The notes beneath the pieces are model-generated. The model was not told where the DNA came from. It saw nothing but the letters and a program-made list of their open reading frames with translations, and ran no database searches. Made by a program: the position numbers and the translations under genes. Shown in pieces: positions 44,895 to 54,738 of a stretch of 64,000 nt of DNA. Position 1 is the first letter of the stretch, and each line of letters begins with the position of its first letter. The DNA is from CAZUAQ01 sp964618455. GTDB lineage: Bacteria; Planctomycetota; Phycisphaerae; UBA1845; PWPN01. Where the stretch lies: the NCBI GenBank assembly GCA_964618455.1, contig CAZUAQ010000013.1, forward strand, positions 58,509-122,508, written 5' to 3'.

Positions 44895-45269
44895 TTACCC
44901 TTCCTCGTCTTCGTCGAAGATGAATTCCAGGCCGATCAGGTGGCCGTCCGGGGATTCCATGCAATAGCGGACGATGCCGCGACCGTAGACACTCTTTTCG
45001 GGGTAATGAAACGACACTTCCAGCTTGCTGCCGGGATCGATGCGATCGTCGCAGGTGAAGCCGAGGCCGGATTCGCTGAGATTGATGCAGGTGCCGTACC
45101 AGCGCTCGATGCCGTCGCCGCCGTCCGGCCGGATTTCAACCGTACCGGGGAACGGCCATCGCTCGGCGCGGCGTTTCTCATGCCCCTTGAACCTATCGGG
45201 CTGAAAACGCTTGTCGATCAGTGAGTTGATGACGTCCCGGCTGAGCTTGACGATTTCGTCGGTACGCAT
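44895..45269 (-). CDS. PilZ-domain protein
   Basis: 124 residues. N-terminal short helix, then a PilZ domain with basic KRRAERWPF and NLSESGLGF motifs, as in cyclic-di-GMP binders. The ATG at 45269 has GAGGAG upstream. It stands alone, and its target is unknown. Confidence 0.85.
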   Translation of the reverse strand: MRTDEIVKLSRDVINSLIDKRFQPDRFKGHEKRRAERWPFPGTVEIRPDGGDGIERWYGTCINLSESGLGFTCDDRIDPGSKLEVSFHYPEKSVYGRGIVRYCMESPDGHLIGLEFIFDEDEEG

Positions 45270-45408
45270 GGACAGATCTCCTCGAGAGGCTGGGAACTTC
45301 AATCGTTACCCTAGCCATCGACCTTTCGGGGAGACGAGGTTAATTCCGGTATTCGGAATTACGCGCCCGGCAATGGCGAAGTTCGTGCCGACGGTGTTTA
45401 CGCGGACC

Positions 45409-47115
45409 TCAGGGGTTCACCTGGAACACCAGGATTGCCACCGCCGCGGCGTCGATCGTGCCGACCGAGACCGTATGAATCGTGTTCGACTGAAGCGGCG
45501 GCGAGCTATCGGACGCCCCGATCAGGGGTACGGTATCCGTGCGGCTGTAGTCTCCATACGTCACGGACGAAAAGGCAAACGGTACCTGCTCGATATCGCC
45601 CTCTTCATCTTCGCGCTCGCCTTCGATGCCATAGAGAGGCGTACCCGCTTGATCTACGAGGAACAGGACAAAGACGTTCGGGATACTCCAGGAGAACGTC
45701 GGCGCCGTGGCGGAGCCGCTGAGGGTGATCTGTGCCCCATCGGCACTGATTCCCGTAGTTCCGTCGGTATTGGAGTACGATAGTACCGTGAACGCCCCGC
45801 TCGGTTCGTCGGGCATGTCGTCGGAATCGTCGGAGCCGTCGTCCATGCCATCGTCCGAACCATCGTCGGGGGTTTCGTCGTCCGTCGCGTCAGGGTCGGT
45901 CAGGTCGCAGAAGAGGATGACCTGGTCGAGGGCCTGCTGCGTGTTGGTGCGGCACTTTTCGGATCGGGCACCTTCGACAAGATCCTTGACGCCGGTTCCG
46001 AAGCTGACTCCTTTCGAGATCAGGCCAGGCGGTCCGGGGAGGTTGGAGCCCGCACTGCTGAGAATACGCACTGCCTGACTGGCGGACTCCTTGGATGCAT
46101 TGAAGCCCTCGCCGTCGTTGGTCAGAAAGGCATCGGTGTTCTGCTCGTTCACCGCCGCATTCATGTAGTTGCTGCCCGCGCCGATGACGGTCACGATGAT
46201 CCCGGTGACGGCGATCGCCTCCGAGGTGAAGACCAAGCCGGCGACGAAAACAATCAGCCCGGCGCCGGTGACCAGCGTGGAACCCAGATTGGTGCCGCGT
46301 CCGGTATCGCGTCGGATGTCATTGAGCACATCCTTGATGCAGTCCACGCGTTGATCCGCGGGGACATCCAGGCACTCGGCGATATCGCGACTGGCGCGGA
46401 CAGACTTGGCGGTGGAGTCGTCGGCGATGGGGTCGAACAGGGCCAGGATGAGACGATCGGCGGTGCGGAGATCCTCGCCGGAAAGCACCTGGGTCTCGCC
46501 GTCGCCGAGGTCGACGGTGATCTGACCGGTCTGCTGCAGTTCGTCACGCAGTTCGGTGAGCGTGCCAATAATATCGAGCAGGTCCGCCTCCGCCTCGGAA
46601 GAATCGATCGCTTCGCCGGTCTCCGCCTGGATCTCGTCGAGATTGGCGAGCGTCTCTTCGTAAGATTCAATGGTCACCTCGAGCAGGGCGAGGAGCAATT
46701 CGCCCGGATCGGCGTTGCCGAGGTCGGGCAGGTCGCCGATGGCAAGCGGCTGGGAGCCGGAAACACCATCGATGGAAACGGTCACTTCCCGCGCGCCGAA
46801 GTCGCCGGTCGACGGGTCGAGATAAGGCGGCACGACGACGCGGGCGCTGCCTTCCTGCACATCGAGCAACTCGACGGCGACGTCGTAACCGTCGGAGGTC
46901 TGGAAGCGTGCGTTTTGCGTGATCGAAGGCGTGATCGCCTCGCTGGAGATCGTGATGGACTGGCCGGGGTCGGCGCTGCTTGCGCTGAGGACGAGGGTAC
47001 TTCCCGAGGGATCCATGCCGCCCGGACAGCCGGAGCCGGTCACGAAGAGCGGCGTGACGATCATCAGGAGCGTGCAGAGGTAAGATGTCGCCTGTCGTCC
47101 GATGCTGTTTCTCAT
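45409..47115 (-). CDS. Lipoprotein with internal membrane segment and Asp-rich linker
   Basis: 568 residues. ATG 47115 has AAGGAG upstream. Lipobox around LFVTGSGC (Cys30). After a beta-rich N-terminal part (about 35-130) and a helical part, a hydrophobic stretch (TGAGLIVFVAGLVF, about 300-320) could cross the membrane. An acidic linker of Asp/Gly/Ser repeats (about 420-450) leads to a C-terminal beta-rich domain (about 450-568). No family recognised. The 3' end lies 104 bases past the PilZ gene, on the same strand. Confidence 0.65.
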   Translation of the reverse strand: MRNSIGRQATSYLCTLLMIVTPLFVTGSGCPGGMDPSGSTLVLSASSADPGQSITISSEAITPSITQNARFQTSDGYDVAVELLDVQEGSARVVVPPYLDPSTGDFGAREVTVSIDGVSGSQPLAIGDLPDLGNADPGELLLALLEVTIESYEETLANLDEIQAETGEAIDSSEAEADLLDIIGTLTELRDELQQTGQITVDLGDGETQVLSGEDLRTADRLILALFDPIADDSTAKSVRASRDIAECLDVPADQRVDCIKDVLNDIRRDTGRGTNLGSTLVTGAGLIVFVAGLVFTSEAIAVTGIIVTVIGAGSNYMNAAVNEQNTDAFLTNDGEGFNASKESASQAVRILSSAGSNLPGPPGLISKGVSFGTGVKDLVEGARSEKCRTNTQQALDQVILFCDLTDPDATDDETPDDGSDDGMDDGSDDSDDMPDEPSGAFTVLSYSNTDGTTGISADGAQITLSGSATAPTFSWSIPNVFVLFLVDQAGTPLYGIEGEREDEEGDIEQVPFAFSSVTYGDYSRTDTVPLIGASDSSPPLQSNTIHTVSVGTIDAAAVAILVFQVNP

Positions 47116-47382
47116 GTTACGCTCCTTGATGGTAGGAACAGTTAGTACAGATTCTGAAATGAATATCCAACACTGACGGCCGCCGGCGTGGAGCCATCGA
47201 GCTATGGTTTCCAACAATAATTATCGGCATCAGAAGGGCCTATGCAAGAGGAATCGGAAAACGCCTCTCCGATGGAGCAGGAGAACCGCCTGCATCCGAG
47301 TCTTTTCGAGGGTCATTCCGTTCCGCCAGAGAAATAAGCCATGACCCGGCACTGATCACGATCTGGAGTAAGGTGGGTACTG

Positions 47383-47688
47383 ATGACAGTCATTGATGCT
47401 ATTCTGATATGGGGAGGTCTCTGTGCGATTCTCGCGATCGCCATCGGGATTCGCCTTTTCAATGGGAGAGCCGATGAACGCGCGGTCCGGCGGATGATCG
47501 CCAGGCGGGGGGAGGTCATGAGTGTCCGCCCCGAGATGGAGATCATGGACGGTCTCGCCGGCGCGCCGGATACGGTGAGTCGGTACCGTGTGCACTATCG
47601 AACACCGCAAGGTGAGAAGCGCCAGGCTGTCGTGCTTCTCACATTTCTCCGCCACAAGATCCTGTCTGATGAACCCGTGGACGACTGA
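47383..47688 (+). CDS. Small membrane protein, unknown
   Basis: 101 residues. One N-terminal membrane segment (about 4-25), then a cytoplasmic domain with RRMIARRGEVMSVRPEMEI and YRVHYRTPQGEKRQAVV. The start follows GGAG and AAGG. I do not recognise a family. Confidence 0.6.
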   Translation: MTVIDAILIWGGLCAILAIAIGIRLFNGRADERAVRRMIARRGEVMSVRPEMEIMDGLAGAPDTVSRYRVHYRTPQGEKRQAVVLLTFLRHKILSDEPVDD

Positions 47689-47820
47689 TCGGCCGGCGAA
47701 CCAAGTGTTCCATCACAGCCGACTTGACCCAACGATCGGGTCGCGGATGATGGTCGGCTCGCCGGATCGACGCGATGCGGCCAAGGTGTATCGAGCATGT
47801 TCAGGAGTGCGCAGGCGGTC

Positions 47821-50445
47821 ATGGATGAGTTGTTGTTGAATGGCGGGGACTGGACGCTCACGGGATTCTGGCAGCATCAGTGGCGGCGGCGGGCGCCGAA
47901 CGAGCAATCGGATCTTCCGGCGATTCCACCGCTGCCCGCCACGGTGCCGGGGGCGGTCCATGCCGATCTGCTTCGCGCGGGCTACATTCCGGACTGGCAG
48001 AATGGGCTCGATGCGTTCAAATCCGAGTGGGTCGAACATCGTGACTGGAGTCTGACCAAGACGGTTACCGTTCCTGAATCGTTCACTGGGCGGATCATGC
48101 TCGAATGCGACGGACTGGATTACTCCGGGACGCTTCTTGTGGATCGCGAGGAGGTGTCTGATTTCGCGGGCACCCATCTTCGCCATCACTTCGACCTGAG
48201 CGACCGCCTCCGCCCCGGCGAGACGCATTCGCTCGAGTTCATCTTCAACACGGCGCCGCCGGACGTGGAAGGCGTGTTCGGCTACACGAGCCGCCACCGG
48301 ACGTTCAAGCCGCGTTTCGGCTACTACTGGGACTGGTGCAAACGCGTGGTGAACGTGGGGATCTGGCAGGATGTCCGGTTGGTGAACTACGGCGGGGCGC
48401 GGTTCGGGCACTTGCGCGTTTTGCCGCGCGTGCATGAGAATCTCACGTCAGGTGACATTCGCGTCGTGGCGGAGATCGAGGGCAGCCCGCAGGCGATCCG
48501 TTATCGATTGACCGGGCCTGATGGAGGCGAGATCGCCACGGGCGAGCAGTCGGTGCAGGCCGGTGCAAACGAGATCACGCTCGGGCTGGAACAGGTCCGC
48601 CTGTGGTGGCCCGCCACGCACGGCGATCAGCCGCTGTACCGGGTGGAACTGGAGTTGATCGACGGCGAGGGGCGGGCCAGCCATCGTCTCAGCCGCACGG
48701 TCGGGTTCAAGCAGGTGCGATGGCAGATGAACCCGGAGGCGCCGGAAGGAGCAAAGCCGTATGTGTGCGAAATGAACGGTCGGCCGCTGTTTCTCCGCGG
48801 CGTGAACTGGGTGCCGCTGTCGCCCCTCTATGGGACGGTCACGCGCGAGCGGTACGAAGCCTATCTCCATCTTTACCGCCACATGAACTGCAACATCCTC
48901 CGCGTCTGGGGCGGGGCGATTCTCGAACGCCCGGAGTTCTACGAACTGTGTGATCAACTCGGGCTCATGGTGTGGCAGGAGTTCCCGCTCAGTTCATCGG
49001 GTATCGATAACTGGCCGCCGGAGGATCCCGAGGTCATCGAAGACTTGAAGCGCATCGCCGCCGAGTACATCGAGCGCCGCTGCCATCATGCCAGTCATCT
49101 CCTGTGGTGCGGCGGAAACGAGTTGCAGGGCGATGTGGATGGTGGAAAGGTGGGCATCGGCAAACCGGTGGACGAGACGCATCCGCTGATGAGTGAATGG
49201 CAGCGGATGGTCGAGGCGATGGATCCCGGCAAGCGGTTCCAGGCCACGTCGCCGTCGGGTCCGCGTTTCTTCGCGGCACCGGAGGATTTCGGTAAGGGTA
49301 TTCACCATCAGACGCACGGCCCGTGGGGCAATCTCGAACTGAAGGGCCGCTACCGCTACTACAACGACGACGACAGTCTGTTTCGCAGCGAAACGGGCTG
49401 CCCGGGGGCGGCGAGCATGACCGCGCTGCGGCGCCACCGGGGCGATCAGCCGTTGGGGCCGGCCGATGAGTCGAACCCGTACTGGCTGGTGCCGGGGGCG
49501 GCGTGGATTCCGGACAAGGATGTGACACGCGAGTTCGGCCCCTTGCCCGAGGGAATGACACAGCTGGAGACGATGGTGAAAGGCTCGCGCTACCTGCAGG
49601 CGGAGTCCTACCGGTACGCAGCGGAGGAGACGCGCCGCAAGCATCCACGCTGTTCCGGATTCATCGTATGGATGGGGCACGACAGCATGCACTGCGCCGC
49701 CAACAACTCGGTCATTGAGATCGATGCGTCACCGAAGCCGGCGTATGACTGGTTGCGGGGTGCTTTTGCCCGGAGGACGGTGAGCTTCCGACACGACCGC
49801 ATGTGCTACCAGCCAGGCGATCGACTGACGGGTGAGGTGTGGGTGACGCACGATGACGATCATCAGCCCGCCGGAGGCAGCGTGACCATCGAGATGCGGC
49901 GGTTGAATGGCGAAGTGCTGGAGTCGATGACGGTCGGGGTCCATGGCGAGGGCGCGAATCTTCAGGTAGCGTCGTTGGATTGGCCCGTGCGGGCCTGCGA
50001 GGAACGCCTGTTTGCGCTGCACTTGTGCTGGAACGTGGCCAGCGAATCGATCCGCCGTGATGTGCTGTTCAGCCAGGATGAGGAACACCCGTTGCGGCCG
50101 ATGCTCACCCTTCCAGCGGCCACACTCGCATTCGAGGTCCGCGAGGGCGAACCTCACGGCTGGACGGCGGTCAACCGGGGCGCGATCGCGGCGGTGGGCG
50201 TGCGTCTCTTCAGCCGGACGCCAAACATGGCCGGCCTGGTGGGCGACAATCACCTGCTGCTCATGCCGGGCGAGCAGGCGGCATGGTCGGTACAAACCGT
50301 GTGGGCGGGGGGACCTGCAACTGCGTCGCCCCCGACGGAGGCGCACTCGGGAGGTCGCCTGGCTGGCGACTGGGCTGCCGATTGGATCAATATGCCCCCC
50401 GGTGCATCCAGTCCACAGCGGCTGCCCCGGCCTGTGGCGCCTTGA
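47821..50445 (+). CDS. Glycoside hydrolase family 2, beta-mannosidase-like
   Basis: About 874 residues from ATG 47821 (MDELLLNGGDWTL; ATG 47797 is in frame and possible). N-terminal beta-sandwich, Ig-like domain and TIM-barrel with ILRVWGGAILERPEFYELCD, the acid/base Glu in WCGGNELQ (about Glu434), and the nucleophile in FRSETGCPG (about Glu524). No signal peptide, so cytoplasmic. Expected substrate is a beta-mannoside. The last 45 residues are Pro/Ala-rich and atypical, so a frameshift near the 3' end cannot be excluded. Confidence 0.9.
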   Translation: MDELLLNGGDWTLTGFWQHQWRRRAPNEQSDLPAIPPLPATVPGAVHADLLRAGYIPDWQNGLDAFKSEWVEHRDWSLTKTVTVPESFTGRIMLECDGLDYSGTLLVDREEVSDFAGTHLRHHFDLSDRLRPGETHSLEFIFNTAPPDVEGVFGYTSRHRTFKPRFGYYWDWCKRVVNVGIWQDVRLVNYGGARFGHLRVLPRVHENLTSGDIRVVAEIEGSPQAIRYRLTGPDGGEIATGEQSVQAGANEITLGLEQVRLWWPATHGDQPLYRVELELIDGEGRASHRLSRTVGFKQVRWQMNPEAPEGAKPYVCEMNGRPLFLRGVNWVPLSPLYGTVTRERYEAYLHLYRHMNCNILRVWGGAILERPEFYELCDQLGLMVWQEFPLSSSGIDNWPPEDPEVIEDLKRIAAEYIERRCHHASHLLWCGGNELQGDVDGGKVGIGKPVDETHPLMSEWQRMVEAMDPGKRFQATSPSGPRFFAAPEDFGKGIHHQTHGPWGNLELKGRYRYYNDDDSLFRSETGCPGAASMTALRRHRGDQPLGPADESNPYWLVPGAAWIPDKDVTREFGPLPEGMTQLETMVKGSRYLQAESYRYAAEETRRKHPRCSGFIVWMGHDSMHCAANNSVIEIDASPKPAYDWLRGAFARRTVSFRHDRMCYQPGDRLTGEVWVTHDDDHQPAGGSVTIEMRRLNGEVLESMTVGVHGEGANLQVASLDWPVRACEERLFALHLCWNVASESIRRDVLFSQDEEHPLRPMLTLPAATLAFEVREGEPHGWTAVNRGAIAAVGVRLFSRTPNMAGLVGDNHLLLMPGEQAAWSVQTVWAGGPATASPPTEAHSGGRLAGDWAADWINMPPGASSPQRLPRPVAP

Positions 50446-50862
50446 AGCCTGAGTGGCGCGGCCTCAACCCGATTGTTCTTCAGTGGGAACGCCTGTGGAA
50501 AAATCCGGCAATTGTGACCTTAGTTGTTGCCATGAATGAGTTTACGCAGGGCGGCGCGTGTGAGGTGTAGTCTTGGTGTCCATAGGGGTTACTGCCGCCA
50601 TGGCACTTCGTGAAAGATGGCACGACAGCGGCGTGGATTTGGCCTATAATCGGCGATCTTGAGCTGGAGCCTATGGTCTCCGACTGAATTCAACGATTCG
50701 CGGGTGGACGGAAGTCCCCCCGCTCCGGCGGCACGAAAGTCCCTCGCGGCGCTCGAGCTGGAGCCGGGCCAAGGCCGCCAGGTGCGGTCATGAAGTTCTC
50801 TGTAGATCACTTCGCTTGCCTTCAGTGGGCCGGGTGGGCGGATGAACGGATGAGTGTCTGAC
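50446..50862. other. Upstream region of the complex I operon
   Basis: About 417 bases without a gene. An 11-base direct repeat, GAGCTGGAGCC, occurs at 50661-50671 and 50755-50765. A promoter candidate lies at 50622-50650. Otherwise nothing seen. Confidence 0.5.
50622..50650 (+). promoter_or_regulatory. Candidate promoter of the nuo operon
   Basis: ACGACA (50622-50627, 4/6 match to -35) and perfect TATAAT (50645-50650) with exact 17-base spacing, about 210 bases before the first nuo gene. The long leader leaves room for a regulatory structure. Confidence 0.5.
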
Positions 50863-51495
50863 ATGCGGGATTACTTTCGGAACATCTATCTCACCGTGAG
50901 AACGATCCTGATCGGGATGCGGATCACGCTGAAATACTGCTTCGCACGCACGATCACGGTGCAGTATCCGGACATGGCGCCGGTGCTTCAGCCGCGTTTT
51001 CGCGGGTTCCATTATTTCGAAATCGAGAAATGCATCGCGTGCGATCAGTGCGCGAAGGCATGTCCTGTGGATTGCATCTACATCGAGAAATCCGGGCCGC
51101 GGAAGATCGACAAGGAAACCGGCATCGCCGTCGGCGGTGCGATGCAGCGGTATGCCATCGATTATGCCAAGTGCATGTTCTGCGCGTTGTGTACCGATCC
51201 CTGCCCGACGGATTGCATTCACATGGGCAACATTCACGACATGTCGGGCTACGATCGCGAGAGCATGATCGTGGAATTCACGGATCTGGCGAAGCAGGGC
51301 CTGCAGACGCCGATGCCGGTTTGGCTGCAGAAAGACCATCTCCCGGAATGGGCCGAGGCGCGCAAGCAGGAATGGCTTCAGCGGGGTGAGCCGTTGAAGG
51401 AAGAGATGCTCAAGGCGATGACCGAGCAGAAGCCGCCGAAGAAGAAGCCGGAGCCGAAGAAGGAAGAAAGCGACGAAGCCGTCGAGGCGAAGTGA
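50863..51495 (+). CDS. nuoI: NuoI, complex I 23 kDa 2x[4Fe-4S] subunit
   Basis: 210 residues. Two ferredoxin-type motifs: CIACDQCAKACPVDC (Cys57, 60, 63, 67/71) and CMFCALCTDPCPTDC (Cys104, 107, 110, 114/118) bind clusters N6a and N6b in the hydrophilic arm. A lysine/proline/glutamate-rich tail (EQKPPKKKPEPKKEESDEA) is an extension not usual in NuoI. ATG 50863 is chosen; GTG 50854 is in frame. It leads the operon ahead of nuoA, which is unusual. Confidence 0.95.
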   Translation: MRDYFRNIYLTVRTILIGMRITLKYCFARTITVQYPDMAPVLQPRFRGFHYFEIEKCIACDQCAKACPVDCIYIEKSGPRKIDKETGIAVGGAMQRYAIDYAKCMFCALCTDPCPTDCIHMGNIHDMSGYDRESMIVEFTDLAKQGLQTPMPVWLQKDHLPEWAEARKQEWLQRGEPLKEEMLKAMTEQKPPKKKPEPKKEESDEAVEAK

Positions 51496-51553
51496 GTCGC
51501 CTTAGCTGACCGATCGACCTGTTCATGTAGTTCTCTTTACGGATCAAAGAGTG

Positions 51554-52063
51554 ATGGAATTCCAAACGACGTTTCTCCTGGCCGAAGGCGGCGCGAACCT
51601 GGTTCAGGGCATGACGATTTTCCTGATCGCCGGTTTCCTGATGGCGTTCGGGGCGCTGGTGGCGGGCAAGTTGATTCGGCCCCACCTTCCGCATCCCGAG
51701 AAGGCGACACCGTATGAGTGTGGTGAGCCGGTGATCGGCCAGAGCTGGGTGCAGTTTGATCTCCGATTTTACGTGGTGGCGCTGATTTTCCTGATCTTCG
51801 ACGTGGAGATCGCGCTGTTCTACCCGTGGGCGGTCGTGTACGGCATGGGGACCCCGGGCGGGACGGATCAGTTTCCGGATCCGGTTCGCGTGGCGGCGCT
51901 GTTCGACATGCTGTTCTTCTTCGGTGTGATCGTCGTGGGCTTCCTGTATCTCTGGCGATTCGGTTACCTGGATTGGGTGCGAGCGAGTATGGGCCAGCGT
52001 ACGGGGACGCGTGTCGCGCCTCCGCCGGCCCCGTCGAAGCAAGCGGTTTCCTCGCCGGCATGA
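51554..52063 (+). CDS. nuoA: NuoA, complex I membrane subunit
   Basis: 169 residues with three membrane helices (about 18-38, 75-95, 115-135) and the conserved YECGEP motif preceding FDLRFYVVALIFLIFDVEIA. It sits near the quinone site. Starts at ATG 51554. The C-terminal tail is Ala/Pro-rich. Spaced 58 bases from nuoI. Confidence 0.95.
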   Translation: MEFQTTFLLAEGGANLVQGMTIFLIAGFLMAFGALVAGKLIRPHLPHPEKATPYECGEPVIGQSWVQFDLRFYVVALIFLIFDVEIALFYPWAVVYGMGTPGGTDQFPDPVRVAALFDMLFFFGVIVVGFLYLWRFGYLDWVRASMGQRTGTRVAPPPAPSKQAVSSPA

Positions 52064-52125
52064 GTCGAAGCAGTCCGCGTGGATGAGGACGTCGCAGGCG
52101 AGTCAAGAAGGTATGCCATTCAATC

Positions 52126-52650
52126 ATGAGTTGGATTCAGAATAAATTTGAAGAAGGTTTGATCGTCACGTCGCTGGACTGGGCGCTGAATTGGGCACGC
52201 ATGAACAGCATCTGGCCGATGACGTTCGGCCTGGCGTGCTGCGCGATCGAGATGATGGCGACGGGAGCGTCGCGTTTCGACTTCGATCGTTTCGGATCGG
52301 GGGCGTTCCGGGCGACGCCGCGGCAGGCGGACCTGATGATCGTCGCGGGCACGGTGACGTACAAGATGGCGTCGCGCGTCAAGCGGCTCTACCACCAGAT
52401 GCCCGACCCGAAATACGTGATGGCCATGGGCGCCTGCACGATCGGCGGGGGACCGTACTTCAAGCACGGGTATCACGTCGTCAAGGGCGTGGACCTGGTG
52501 GTGCCGGTGGATATATACGTGCCCGGTTGCCCGCCGCGTCCGGAGGCGCTGCTGGAGGGTTTGATGCGTCTTCAGGACAAGATCAAGCACCAGACCATCG
52601 CCAAGACGCCGGAGTACAAGGCCAAGGAGAAGGCGCTGGCGGGCTCTTGA
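52126..52650 (+). CDS. nuoB: NuoB, complex I [4Fe-4S] N2 subunit
   Basis: 174 residues. Cluster N2 ligands: tandem Cys38-Cys39 in FGLACCAIEMMATG, Cys104 (MGACTIGGG) and Cys135 (YVPGCPPRPEALLEG). It passes electrons to quinone with NuoD. Full length with standard start. Confidence 0.97.
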   Translation: MSWIQNKFEEGLIVTSLDWALNWARMNSIWPMTFGLACCAIEMMATGASRFDFDRFGSGAFRATPRQADLMIVAGTVTYKMASRVKRLYHQMPDPKYVMAMGACTIGGGPYFKHGYHVVKGVDLVVPVDIYVPGCPPRPEALLEGLMRLQDKIKHQTIAKTPEYKAKEKALAGS

Positions 52651-52705
52651 GTCGACGTGCCGTCGCGGATGAAACAGGAACTGCCGGCGGGAGAAGGCAT
52701 TACCC

Positions 52706-53239
52706 ATGACACCGGAAGAGATCGCAGACATCGTGAAGGATCAGTTCGGCAGCGCCGTGGTGTCGACATCCATGGATACGCTGCACCCGTCCATCGAGAT
52801 CGATACCGCGCAGTGGCACGAGGTGGCGTTGTTCTGCCGGGATGATTCGCGCCTGCGTCTGAACACGCTGCGTTGCCTCTCGGGCGTGGATCGCCTGGCT
52901 GATGACGTTATCGAACTCATCTACGACCTGATGGCCGTTCACCCCGGCGGGGCGGGCGGATTCTATCAGGGCGACAACGTGATTGCCTTCAAACTGAAGG
53001 TGCCCCGCGTCGAGGGCACCGCCCCGACGGTCGCGGACGTCTGGCCCGCCGCCGACTGGCACGAGCGGGAGGTGTTCGACATGTTCGGGGTCGTGTTCGA
53101 GGGACACACGGACCTGCGACGCATCCTCTGTGCGGATGACTGGGTGGGTTACCCGTTGTTGAAGGATTACGCGTTCCCGCTGGAGTATCACGGGATTCCG
53201 GGCACTACCGAGTACGGCCAGATGAGCCCGCGGCACTGA
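52706..53239 (+). CDS. nuoC: NuoC, complex I 30 kDa subunit
   Basis: 177 residues. Family signature near residues 115-145: DWHEREVFDMFGVVFEGHTD then RRILCADDW. It packs against NuoD in the hydrophilic arm. Separate from nuoD here (not fused). Confidence 0.95.
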   Translation: MTPEEIADIVKDQFGSAVVSTSMDTLHPSIEIDTAQWHEVALFCRDDSRLRLNTLRCLSGVDRLADDVIELIYDLMAVHPGGAGGFYQGDNVIAFKLKVPRVEGTAPTVADVWPAADWHEREVFDMFGVVFEGHTDLRRILCADDWVGYPLLKDYAFPLEYHGIPGTTEYGQMSPRH

Positions 53240-53307
53240 TGCAGGCTTTCCCGGAGCAATGGTTTCGAAACAAGTGGAATGAGTAGATTGCAAGTCGAGC
53301 GGAGCCG

Positions 53308-54513
53308 ATGGCAGAGACCGTAATTTTTAATCAACCCGACGTGATGATGGACGTCGAGCGCACAGGGCTGGAAATGGGCGACGTGCGCACGGAGGAGATG
53401 CTGGTCAACATGGGCCCGCAGCATCCGGCGACACACGGCGTCTTACGGATCGTGTTGCGCACGGACGGCGAGATGGTGCTCGAAGCCGTGCCGCATGTCG
53501 GCTACCTGCATCGCTGTGCGGAAAAGATCGGCGAGAATCTTCAGCCGTACCAGTTCATTCCGAAGACGGATCGGATGGACTACCTCGCCGCCATGAACAA
53601 CAACCATGCGTTCAGCCTGGCGGTGGAGAAGCTGGCAGGGCTCGAGATTCCGGAGCGGGCCAGCTACATCCGCATCATCATGGCGGAACTGAACCGAATC
53701 GCGTCCCACCTGGTGTCGTTCGGCACGTACGGTCTGGATATGGGCGCCTTCACACCGTTCCTGTACGCGTTCCGGGAGCGCGAGCAGATTCTGGATCTGT
53801 TCGAGGCGGCCTGCGGGGCGCGGCTGACGTACAGCTACCTGACCATCGGCGGGGCGACGCACGATCTCCCCGAGGGCTTCATCCAGACGATGGAGGAGTT
53901 CCTCGACTACTTCGAGCCGAAGATCGACGAATACAACGCGCTGCTGACCTACAACCATATTTTCGTGAAGCGGACCGCCAACGTGGGCGTGATCTCTCCG
54001 GAGGACGCGCTGCGCTGGGCGTTGACCGGCCCGGTGCTGCGCGGCAGCGGCATCAAGTGGGACCTGCGCCGGAATTTGCCCTACGACATCTACGAGCGCT
54101 TCGAGTTCGATGTGCCGGTGGGTGTAGACGGCGGGTCCGACGGGATTCCCAAGGAAGTCGTCAACGGCGACTGCTGGAACCGGTACTTCGTGCGCATGCT
54201 GGAGATGAAGCAGTCGGTGCGGATCCTGCGTCAGTGCATCGAACAGATCCCCGACGGCGACTTCAAGGCGAAGGTGCCGAAGAATCTCAAGCTGCCCGAG
54301 GGCGAAGTCTACTTCGAGGCGGAGAATCCGCGTGGTCAGCTCGGATTCCTCGTGGTGGGGGACGGCTCGGCCATACCCTACCGGGTCAAGGCGCGGGGTC
54401 CGAGCTTCTGCAATCTGTCCATCACGACGCACGTCTGCCGCGACGTGCTTCTGGCGGATGTGCCGGCCATCATCGGCAGCATCGACATCGTGATGGGCGA
54501 AGTGGATCGCTGA
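53308..54513 (+). CDS. nuoD: NuoD, complex I 49 kDa subunit
   Basis: 401 residues with the NiFe-hydrogenase-derived fold. MLVNMGPQHPATHGVLRIVL near the N-terminus carries the quinone-site His, then HVGYLHRCAEKIGE, MAELNRIASHLV and the C-terminal DIVMGEVDR. Together with NuoB it forms the quinone pocket. Confidence 0.97.
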   Translation: MAETVIFNQPDVMMDVERTGLEMGDVRTEEMLVNMGPQHPATHGVLRIVLRTDGEMVLEAVPHVGYLHRCAEKIGENLQPYQFIPKTDRMDYLAAMNNNHAFSLAVEKLAGLEIPERASYIRIIMAELNRIASHLVSFGTYGLDMGAFTPFLYAFREREQILDLFEAACGARLTYSYLTIGGATHDLPEGFIQTMEEFLDYFEPKIDEYNALLTYNHIFVKRTANVGVISPEDALRWALTGPVLRGSGIKWDLRRNLPYDIYERFEFDVPVGVDGGSDGIPKEVVNGDCWNRYFVRMLEMKQSVRILRQCIEQIPDGDFKAKVPKNLKLPEGEVYFEAENPRGQLGFLVVGDGSAIPYRVKARGPSFCNLSITTHVCRDVLLADVPAIIGSIDIVMGEVDR

Positions 54514-54738
54514 GTCTCTCCGCGTCAGGCGTCGGGGAGATGATGGACAAGATGAGCAGTTTCTGGAGCGGCCTCGGGCTTTCGCCCGCCGCGGGGCTTT
54601 GCTAGAATCCTGACCCTTTCAAAGCGTGGTCGGTGTAACGTGCTGGTCGTGGAGAGTCGAGGCTCGGAGAAGCCTTGCGGGCAGGGAAACAGGCGTGCGG
54701 CGAATCGATTTCTGCCGCAACGGAAGGTGATTTGATCG

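Noticed and set aside
50661..50765. 11-base direct repeat upstream of nuoI as an operator or attachment site
   Set aside because: Only two copies, GC-rich and simple; no integrase or regulator nearby, so chance is likely.
54580..54608. TAGAAT with a possible -35 before nuoH
   Set aside because: The -35 match is only about 2 of 6; the gap alone does not prove an internal promoter.
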